This document shows, one piece after another, positions 1 to 5,599 of a stretch of 16,622 bases of DNA. The stretch lies in contig CAKSGG010000072.1 in assembly GCA_934454215.1 (NCBI GenBank), forward strand, positions 1 through 16,622, given 5' to 3'. Each line of letters opens with the position of its first letter. The stretch's first letter is position 1. Made by a program: the position numbers and the translations under genes. This stretch comes from an uncultured Clostridia bacterium. Lineage in GTDB: Bacteria > Bacillota > Clostridia > UBA1381. The notes beneath the pieces were generated by a model that saw only the letters and a program-made list of their open reading frames with translations, was not told where the DNA came from and did no database searches.

Positions 1-126
1 CTTGCCCCGACGTCGTGGCGCATTTACTGTATAAGCTCTGCTATGACTGAATGTTGAAAGACTGTCTATACTGCGCCGGTGCGCTTTCTTTGGCAAAGAA
101 CATTTATTTTAAGCTATTATCAGCCT

Positions 127-158
127 ATAAAAGCACACTTTTTCAAATGTGCTTTTAT
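127..158. terminator. Perfect 11-bp stem-loop downstream of the orf8-like gene
   Basis: Bases 127-137 (ATAAAAGCACA) pair exactly with 148-158 (TGTGCTTTTAT) around a 10-base loop. It lies about 70 bases beyond the stop of the leftward orf8-like gene. The only U-rich part is inside the stem, so it could be a weak bidirectional terminator or an RNA-stability hairpin. The rest of bases 1-224 shows no convincing gene; in Tn916-type elements xis and int would be expected further left. Confidence 0.4.
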
Positions 159-177
159 GGAATGACAAATCCCCAAA

Positions 178-211
178 GGCAAGGAGTGCGGAAAGGGGGT
201 GCACTCCTGCC
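178..211. repeat. GC-rich inverted repeat just after the orf8-like stop
   Basis: AGGAGTGC (182-189) pairs with GCACTCCT (201-208). The stem extends by GGC/GCC at 178-180 and 209-211 across one bulged A. It starts 14 bases beyond the stop codon of the leftward orf8-like gene. No U-tract follows on either strand, so it is recorded as a hairpin and not as a proven terminator. Confidence 0.4.
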
Positions 212-224
212 GGTGGGCGCTTAA

Positions 225-473
225 TTAAGCAATTTTGAATTTTGTCAGGTTAGTAATCAACTTTGTTTCCAATCTCCGGCGTAATTCCTCGTCAACACAC
301 AAATGCGGATTCCCGTCTTTGTCATAAAGTGTTCTCATTGACAATGCAGCGATATATCCGGCATAATGCCTTAACACAAAATTGATAGCGTCACTGTCGC
401 CGTTTGCCGCTGATACAATTACCGGGAATGGAATCAAATCATTTGATGTACTTTTGATTTTCGTACTATTCAT
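225..473 (-). CDS. Tn916 Orf8-like helix-turn-helix small regulator
   Basis: This 82-residue protein resembles the Orf8 family of Tn916-type conjugative elements (helix-turn-helix 16 type). The recognisable core is the HYAGYIAALSM stretch near residues 37-47, followed by a conserved acidic and Leu-rich end. In Tn916 the partner genes orf7 and orf8 together promote expression of the recombination and transfer genes; the same cytoplasmic regulatory role is inferred here. The ATG at 473 is preceded by GGAGG with 9-base spacing. It overlaps the end of the upstream sigma gene by 8 bases, so the two are translationally coupled. Homology is judged from memory of the family; no search was run. Confidence 0.8.
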   Translation of the reverse strand: MNSTKIKSTSNDLIPFPVIVSAANGDSDAINFVLRHYAGYIAALSMRTLYDKDGNPHLCVDEELRRRLETKLITNLTKFKIA

Positions 474-891
474 TATCCATATCCTCCATAATCTTTTTCA
501 GTTCTTTGAGTGTGCTTGTCCGTCTGTATTGCACGGTCGAGCGCACCAAGTTCAATTTCTCGCCGATTTCCTCGTCTTTCATATCAAGGAAATACGAAAG
601 CAGAATAATATCCCGTTTGTTTTCGGGCAATGAGATTAAGGCTTCGGCTATTGTTTCATCATTAACGAGTATGTCGTTTCCCAACACGTTGAAAGTGTGC
701 TGACTGTCTGCGAAATAAGTATCGCACGCTGCAAGCTGCCCAAGCTCCTTTGCCGTCAGTTCCTCAAAAGATACCTCATATTTTCTGCGCCTTTGAATTT
801 CGTCATAGTAATCACGCATTTCATTTTTGAGTAACTTTTTGCAGAAACAATCGAAAGTGTGCTGCTTATGTTTTTCAAAGGAAGTGTCCAT
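466..891 (-). CDS. Tn916 Orf7-like sigma-70 family factor
   Basis: This 141-residue protein is a short sigma factor of the ICE type. The C-terminal half holds a region-4 DNA-binding domain: LPENKRDIILLSYFLDM, then the helix-turn-helix segment DEEIGEKLNLVRSTVQYRR near residues 106-124. The N-terminal part (FEKHKQHTFDCFCKKLLKNE) matches the start of Tn916 Orf7-type proteins. It would direct RNA polymerase to ICE promoters in the cytoplasm. The ATG at 891 follows a GGGGGTG ribosome site four bases upstream. In Tn916 this gene lies next to the divergent orf9 repressor; here a roughly 15-kb cassette separates them. A motif at 930-954 just upstream recurs beyond orf9. Confidence 0.88.
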   Translation of the reverse strand: MDTSFEKHKQHTFDCFCKKLLKNEMRDYYDEIQRRRKYEVSFEELTAKELGQLAACDTYFADSQHTFNVLGNDILVNDETIAEALISLPENKRDIILLSYFLDMKDEEIGEKLNLVRSTVQYRRTSTLKELKKIMEDMDNE

Positions 892-929
892 CAGTTCACC
901 CCCTTTCGCAGCCGCAAAAGCGGGTAATC

Positions 930-954
930 TTTTCCCTTTCCGACACTACTACGG
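930..954 (-). promoter_or_regulatory. Conserved 25-base motif upstream of the sigma gene (copy 1)
   Basis: Read on the minus strand this is CCGTAGTAGTG, four variable bases (TCGG), then AAAGGGAAAA. It ends 38 bases before the sigma-factor ATG. The same two blocks with the same 4-base spacing occur on the plus strand at 16529-16553, so each copy points away from the cassette. Plausible roles are a promoter for the ICE sigma factor, a regulator site, or a recombination or processing site. The sequence alone does not decide. Confidence 0.5.
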
Positions 955-1013
955 TGAAAATTTCATTTCTGCCAAATGTGCAAGCGATTTTTTGAAATAT
1001 TTTTTGCAAAACC

Positions 1014-1055
1014 AAAAAAATATCCGACCGAACATAAAAGTTCAATCGGATATTT
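1014..1055 (-). terminator. Strong leftward intrinsic terminator between the cassette and the ICE sigma gene
   Basis: Bases 1018-1027 (AAATATCCGA) pair with 1046-1055 (TCGGATATTT), and inner GAAC (1030-1033) pairs with GTTC (1040-1043) across a 2x2 mismatch and a 6-base loop. Bases 1014-1020 are seven A residues, so a leftward transcript ends the stem in seven U residues. It would stop transcription arriving from the cassette operon before it reaches the sigma gene. The stem also has an AU-rich flank on the plus strand, so weak bidirectional action is possible. Confidence 0.75.
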
Positions 1056-1107
1056 GATTTTGCATTTCTATTTGTACGATTTAATATATCAATTTCGAGA
1101 GTAGGGT

Positions 1108-1146
1108 TATCGGTATTAAAATTATATGTGCTTTTTAATACCGATA
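1108..1146. repeat. 14-bp perfect inverted repeat
   Basis: TATCGGTATTAAAA (1108-1121) pairs exactly with TTTTAATACCGATA (1133-1146) around an 11-base loop. No clean U-tract follows on either strand. It is one of several stem-loops packed into the gene-poor stretch 892-1347. Confidence 0.6.
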
Positions 1147-1161
1147 TTTGATAAATGAATA

Positions 1162-1186
1162 TTCGCTGCTTCTGACAAGCAGCGAA
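1162..1186. repeat. 10-bp perfect hairpin with a 5-base loop
   Basis: TTCGCTGCTT (1162-1171) and AAGCAGCGAA (1177-1186) are exact reverse complements around CTGAC. This compact hairpin is thermodynamically strong but has no U-tract, and may be a structured RNA element or a protein-binding site. A weaker 7-bp pairing (1203-1209 with 1231-1237) follows it. Confidence 0.6.
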
Positions 1187-1242
1187 AGATTATTCCAGCA
1201 CACAAATATCCCCCCCAAACATTTCAAACAATATTTGAGGAG

Positions 1243-1289
1243 AACAGTTTGAGCATAGCAAAACTACCCGCGCAAATACTGTTTTTTTT
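1243..1289 (+). terminator. Possible rightward terminator: short stem plus T8
   Basis: AACAGT (1243-1248) pairs with ACTGTT (1278-1283), and bases 1282-1289 are eight T residues. The stem is only 6 bp with a 29-base loop, so termination is uncertain. Any rightward transcript from the ICE side would meet this site just before the convergent 3' end of the hydrolase gene. Confidence 0.3.
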
Positions 1290-1356
1290 ATTTGGCGAGA
1301 TTGATATATTCAAGTTTAAGAATATACATCATAGGGAATTAAGCAAATCAATCTAA
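1249..1356 (+). CDS. Possible 35-codon small ORF, TTG start, unknown
   Basis: A TTG at 1249 has GAGGAG six bases upstream, a good ribosome-site match. The frame stays open for 35 codons and ends with TAA at 1354-1356, overlapping the 3' end of the convergent hydrolase gene by 9 bases. The product would start MSIAKLPAQILFFLFGEI. I do not recognise it. It could be a leader peptide, the remnant of a gene interrupted by the cassette, or chance. The first part coincides with the hairpin and T8 run at 1243-1289, an arrangement that would fit attenuation but is unproven. Confidence 0.22.
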   Translation: MSIAKLPAQILFFLFGEIDIFKFKNIHHRELSKSI

Positions 1357-2331
1357 TTTAATTTCTTCGTTCTCATCTATAATGAGGCGGTTTGGAGCAT
1401 TAAACTTTTCGGCTAAGCTGCGGTCATATGTCTTATCGTTTTCAGCAGTAATATGATATGGAATATTATGTTTTGCCCCTACCATTTCTGCGCATTTTGC
1501 AGCTTCGTCAAGTCCCATATTATATACTCCGTCACAACAATAAAATGCGTAATCAATTTGCATATCTTTCATTCTTGACATCTGTTCTGTCATAGATGTG
1601 TCACCCGTTACATACACAGATTTACCGTTAGAGAATGTGAGCACATATCCGACACAGTTCGTTACACTATGCAATGAATTAAAACCCGCTTCAACGGCTT
1701 CAACCTTAACATACCCCAAATCAAAAGTTTGATGTTCGCCATTTTTTATTGCTTCATTTTGTGTTATAATACGACAATCGTTGTTTCTGCTCCGGATTTT
1801 ATTTAATCCATTGTGGTCAAAATGTCCGTGTGTAACCAAAATCAAGTCAGCCGGCAAATCATAACCGTTACCTGCATAAGGATCAATATAAATAACTTTA
1901 CCCTCGCTTGTAACAATGCGAATACTTGCCTGTCCTTGATATAACAGGGTGGGCGATGCCTGTTTATCAGGTCTTACCCAGTTCGATGACACTGCTTCCG
2001 TCCACGGCTTCATATCGTCAAGAGAATTAAAAAACATTATTTTTGTCATTCCTTTCTCATGCGATATACTCGGCTCTATTGTCCACCTGTTTTCGCCCGA
2101 AATATCTTTTTTTATTGAAACCCCGGTTAAACTGCCGTTGTCATCATATATCGCACATATTAAAGCCCCTGTCAATGGCTGATTTGAGGAAACGGAGTAT
2201 TTAATTGAATCATAATTTACTTGTTCATTATCTATTTTAAGCGTTGATTCAGCGGCACAGACTAAAAGAAAGCTTGAAACCGATTGAGTTAATATCAATA
2301 AAAGCGATAAAAGCGATAATAATTTTTTCAT
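1348..2331 (-). CDS. Exported metallo-beta-lactamase-fold hydrolase
   Basis: This 327-residue protein has a Sec signal peptide (about residues 1-26). A beta-rich module at about 30-118 follows, ending in the signature FFNSLDDMKPWTEAV. A UlaG-like metallo-hydrolase domain covers about 126-327. Metal-site residues visible are HGHFDH at 168-173, His221, Asp244 in TGD, and His293, so the binuclear site looks intact. The family hydrolyses diverse lactones, phosphoesters and other bonds; the substrate is unknown. It is the last gene of the operon, 13 bases after the flavodoxin stop. The ribosome site AAAGGA precedes ATG 2331. Cys25 sits in LLVC, a poor lipobox, so release by signal peptidase I is more likely. 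The N-terminal module recurs in two other products of the operon. Confidence 0.85.
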   Translation of the reverse strand: MKKLLSLLSLLLILTQSVSSFLLVCAAESTLKIDNEQVNYDSIKYSVSSNQPLTGALICAIYDDNGSLTGVSIKKDISGENRWTIEPSISHEKGMTKIMFFNSLDDMKPWTEAVSSNWVRPDKQASPTLLYQGQASIRIVTSEGKVIYIDPYAGNGYDLPADLILVTHGHFDHNGLNKIRSRNNDCRIITQNEAIKNGEHQTFDLGYVKVEAVEAGFNSLHSVTNCVGYVLTFSNGKSVYVTGDTSMTEQMSRMKDMQIDYAFYCCDGVYNMGLDEAAKCAEMVGAKHNIPYHITAENDKTYDRSLAEKFNAPNRLIIDENEEIKLD

Positions 2332-2344
2332 TTCAAATCGTCCT

Positions 2345-2818
2345 TTACTTAATACTTTTTACCCAAGCGATAATATCATCTTGAGAAGTTTTCAGAGTAT
2401 GCTCGTCAAACAGAATATCTATACCTTTATTAACATGAGCACCTTTGCATTTACTCTCAAAATCTTTGAATGTATGACCTATCCAGCCGCCGTTTGTGGC
2501 AAACGGATATATTGCTTTACCTGACAAATCATTTTCCGTAAGGAAAGTGTTTACAGCAGGCGCAAAGGTGTACCACCATACGGGAGTACCGAGTAAAATA
2601 GTGTCATACTTTTCTAAATCAACATTTATAGGCTGTATTTCAGGCAGAAAACCGCTTTCGATTTCTTGTTTCCCCTGATTGACAACTTCCGTATAATCGC
2701 CTTTATACGGAAAAGCCGTTTTTATTTCGGTTATATCGCCGCCAATTTCATTTTGCAGCATTTGAGCAATTTTTCTTGTGTTTCCGCTGTATGAATAATA
2801 TAAAATAAGTGTTTTCAT
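2345..2818 (-). CDS. Cytosolic flavodoxin (short type)
   Basis: This 157-residue flavodoxin has the FMN phosphate-binding loop SYSGNT at residues 9-14 after the first beta strand (TLILYYS). The second flavin-contacting segment is GTPVWWYTFAPAV at about 77-89. It has no signal peptide and should act in the cytoplasm as an electron carrier or as an FMN-dependent reductase. I place the start at ATG 2818, because GGAGGAG lies 7 bases upstream and residue 1 then begins the canonical first strand. A longer in-frame reading from 2866 would overlap the MATE gene and lacks support. It is 40 bases downstream of the second MATE gene and less similar to the operon's other two flavodoxin domains than those are to each other. 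Confidence 0.9.
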   Translation of the reverse strand: MKTLILYYSYSGNTRKIAQMLQNEIGGDITEIKTAFPYKGDYTEVVNQGKQEIESGFLPEIQPINVDLEKYDTILLGTPVWWYTFAPAVNTFLTENDLSGKAIYPFATNGGWIGHTFKDFESKCKGAHVNKGIDILFDEHTLKTSQDDIIAWVKSIK

Positions 2819-2858
2819 TTTTATACTCCTCCAAGCATTTAATAATCGCTGATAATTT

Positions 2859-4199
2859 TTATACAATTTTATATTTAGTCCATTTACCGTTCTTATATCT
2901 CACAATAATCAATATCGCCTTTATAATTCTGTCGAATATCATTGCCAAAGTTATCCCTATAACACCCATATTCAGAATTATTGCAAACAATACAGAAAAT
3001 ACAATCCTACAAGTAACAGATGATAACAGGGAGGTTATCATTATGTATTGCGCATCGCCTGCCGCTCTTAATCCGTCCGATAAAGAAAAATCTAACGGGC
3101 AAAGAACAGTATTACAGATATTCAGCATAAGTACAAGTATAAAAACAAGATGTTTTGTTTCTGTCGAAAAATTATATAGCCTAAGCAGAAAAGGCATTAA
3201 AGCTATAATGACAATATTCCATAATCCAGAACCGATATAAGTTATTCGGATAAGTCTTTTACTGAAATACTTTGCTGACTCAATATCATTCGCACCGATA
3301 CATTGACCTGTTATCGTAGTAAACGCATATCCCATAGCTATACAAAACAACGAGCCTAACGACCAAATATTTTGTGCCGCGGCAAGCGCTGCAATCTGCA
3401 TTGTCCCAAATAACGCAGCAATACTTGATACTGCGACCTTTGAAATCTGAAATACCCCCGTTTCAACTCCACTCGGGACAGCAATTAAGAAAATCCGTTT
3501 TAGCATTGCTGCGTTCAAAGCAAAAATATCTTTAATTTTTACCCGCATTGTATCGTTTTCCTTTAAGATGAAAATAAGCGATACAACTGCCGCAAACATC
3601 CTTGAAACCAAAGAAGATACAGCCACGCCCGCAACCTCAAAATGTAACACAAATATTCCTGCTGCGTTTCCGAGAACATTTATTAAATTCATTATTAGTG
3701 CAATATACATAACTATCGCTGTTTTCCCTGTGCTGCGGAATATTGCGGCGCTTGCGTTATGTACTGCAAGCGCAGGAAAGGATAAAGCCGATAATATCAG
3801 ATATGTATTAGAAGCATACATAACATCTGTTTCAACCTTTCCAAATAACACTGATAATACAGGTTTGCGAAATATGAGAGAAAACAGCATAGCCAAAAGA
3901 GATATAAGCGTTGTAATCATTATAAGCTGGCTTGCTGCCAATCCGCTGTTTTCCCTGCTTTGCTTTCCAACATACTGACTGATTATTACAGCTCCGCCCG
4001 AAGCAACTGCGCCAAATATAAATATAAAAGCATTATTTAGCTGATTTATAAGTGATATTCCCGATACTGCCGCTTCACCGACATAACTTACCATAAGTGT
4101 ATCGACAACGCCGACAAGCATAGAAAGCAAGCGTTCGGCAAATAACGGCAGTATCAGTTTTATCAAATCTCTGTCAGAAAATTGCGGTCGGGGACTCAT
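2859..4199 (-). CDS. MATE family efflux transporter (second copy)
   Basis: This 446-residue polytopic membrane protein has the expected MATE length and about 12 hydrophobic segments. Its N-terminal helix LPLFAERLLSMLVGVVDTLMVSYVGEAAVSGISL is a typical MATE first helix, and a second half repeats the pattern (LIAVPSGVETGVFQISKVAVSS, near residue 240). The family exports cationic or amphipathic compounds using Na+ or H+ gradients. The start codon overlaps the preceding lipoprotein AKR stop by one base (TAATG), which indicates translational coupling. In this context it may export a substrate or product of the surrounding oxidoreductases. It is a distinct subfamily from the MATE at 11910-13256, not a recent duplicate. 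Confidence 0.9.
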   Translation of the reverse strand: MSPRPQFSDRDLIKLILPLFAERLLSMLVGVVDTLMVSYVGEAAVSGISLINQLNNAFIFIFGAVASGGAVIISQYVGKQSRENSGLAASQLIMITTLISLLAMLFSLIFRKPVLSVLFGKVETDVMYASNTYLILSALSFPALAVHNASAAIFRSTGKTAIVMYIALIMNLINVLGNAAGIFVLHFEVAGVAVSSLVSRMFAAVVSLIFILKENDTMRVKIKDIFALNAAMLKRIFLIAVPSGVETGVFQISKVAVSSIAALFGTMQIAALAAAQNIWSLGSLFCIAMGYAFTTITGQCIGANDIESAKYFSKRLIRITYIGSGLWNIVIIALMPFLLRLYNFSTETKHLVFILVLMLNICNTVLCPLDFSLSDGLRAAGDAQYIMITSLLSSVTCRIVFSVLFAIILNMGVIGITLAMIFDRIIKAILIIVRYKNGKWTKYKIV

Positions 4200-5581
4200 T
4201 ATTCCTGATTGTTAAAATCGGGATTGCTTGAAGTAAACCAATTCTCGGCATCTTCATCAGACATAACGAAAAACCGTCCCGTATCGTCCAATGCACTGAT
4301 TTTTTTCATTTCATCATCTGTCAGAGAGAAATCAAAAATTTCGTAGTTTTCCTGAATATGCGCCGCATTACTTGACCCCGGAATTGCAATATTGCCTGCC
4401 TGCAAGTGCCACCTTAAAATAATTTGCGCAGAGGTTTTATTATGCGCCTTTGCTATTGATGAAATTGTCTCGTCATTGAACAGCTTTTGAGTATTGCCGC
4501 GTCCGCCGAGCGGAAACCACGATTCCATTATTGTACCATAAGGCTTGATGTGTTCTTTCATCGCTGTTTCCTGAAAATACGGGTGTGTTTCATTTTGAAG
4601 GACAGCGGGTTTTATTGTTGCTGTTTTGATTACTTCGTCAAATTTTTCCTCATAGAAATTAGAAAGACCTATTGACTTGACTTTACCCTCTGCAACTGCT
4701 TTTTCCATACCTTTGTAGCCCTCTGTATAATTTCCGTATGGCTGATGAAGCAGCAGAAGGTCTATATAATCTGTATCAAGTCTTTTTAATGTATCTTCAA
4801 TCGCCTTTTCGGTGTCCTCATATTCGCTTACCCATAATTTTGTAGTTATAAATATTTCCTCTCTCGGAACGCCCGAACGCTTTATTCCTCTGCCGACGCC
4901 CTTTTCGTTCATATAGATATTTGCCGTATCAATCAGGCGATAACCGTCTTTAAGAGCGTTATACACAGATTCCTCTGCCTGCGCGGGTGTTAACTGATAT
5001 GTGCCGATTCCGAGTATCGGCATTTCATAACCGCTGTTTAATTTAACTGTTCCTTTTTCCAAATCAAACTCTGCGCTTGCTGTGTTTTGTGCCGGATCAG
5101 ATACGGCGGAGTTTTTAGTTATTGTAATGGTTTGGGTTTCTTCCGCCCAATCAACATTAAACTTAAAACTTTCCGCTATAAACCTTATCGGAAGCATTGT
5201 ACGGTCATTGATAACCGCCGGCTCTACATCAAGAGTGTTGGGAGTTTCGTTGAAATATGCGGTTGTATTGCCTATGGCAAGTGTGACAAAATCGCCATTA
5301 TATTCCAAGAACACGGTTTGTGTATCATCATCATAACCGACAGTACCGCCCATTGCTTCAATAATTGCGCGAATCGGCACAAGCGTTCTGTCGTTCACTA
5401 CAACGGGAACGGTCCCGCGGCCTTCGTCAATTTCTTTTTCAGCTCCGTTTACGGTCATAATCGGGTTGTCTATCTGCATTGAAAGCGTGAAGCCCTCATT
5501 GCTTTCAGCAGCCGCACAACCTGTGAGACAGGTCGAAATTGAAATTACAAAAATCAATATAAATATCAATGTTTTTTTCAT
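4199..5581 (-). CDS. Lipoprotein aldo/keto reductase with a copper-amine-oxidase-type stalk domain
   Basis: This 460-residue protein begins with a lipoprotein signal peptide; the lipobox is LTGC with Cys22, so it should be anchored outside the membrane. Residues about 34-156 form a copper amine oxidase N-terminal-like domain, a surface stalk with two NDRT..PIR motifs at 63-71 and 125-133. Residues about 173-445 are a full AKR barrel with an intact catalytic tetrad: Asp218, Tyr223, Lys248, His279. The nicotinamide phosphate-binding region reads IPGSSNAAH, with Gly402 and His408 where NADPH-dependent relatives usually have Lys and Arg. The AKR domain is closely similar to the exported AKR at 8961-10130. 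The start has AAAGGAA 9 bases upstream. It lies 18 bases after the fusion gene and is coupled to the next MATE gene. Confidence 0.9.
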   Translation of the reverse strand: MKKTLIFILIFVISISTCLTGCAAAESNEGFTLSMQIDNPIMTVNGAEKEIDEGRGTVPVVVNDRTLVPIRAIIEAMGGTVGYDDDTQTVFLEYNGDFVTLAIGNTTAYFNETPNTLDVEPAVINDRTMLPIRFIAESFKFNVDWAEETQTITITKNSAVSDPAQNTASAEFDLEKGTVKLNSGYEMPILGIGTYQLTPAQAEESVYNALKDGYRLIDTANIYMNEKGVGRGIKRSGVPREEIFITTKLWVSEYEDTEKAIEDTLKRLDTDYIDLLLLHQPYGNYTEGYKGMEKAVAEGKVKSIGLSNFYEEKFDEVIKTATIKPAVLQNETHPYFQETAMKEHIKPYGTIMESWFPLGGRGNTQKLFNDETISSIAKAHNKTSAQIILRWHLQAGNIAIPGSSNAAHIQENYEIFDFSLTDDEMKKISALDDTGRFFVMSDEDAENWFTSSNPDFNNQE

Positions 5582-5599
5582 ATTAAGATATTCCTTTCA

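Noticed and set aside
827..1057. Plus-strand 76-codon frame across the sigma gene start and terminator
   Set aside because: It runs through the sigma gene antisense and the terminator stem, with no ribosome site; shadow frame.
1348..2331. Lipoprotein assignment for the metallo-hydrolase
   Set aside because: Cys25 is preceded by Val instead of Gly, Ala or Ser, so the lipobox is poor; a normal signal-peptidase I site is more likely.
2809..3240. Plus-strand 143-codon open frame
   Set aside because: It lies antisense to the MATE gene, has no ribosome site, and its composition is that of reversed membrane-protein codons.
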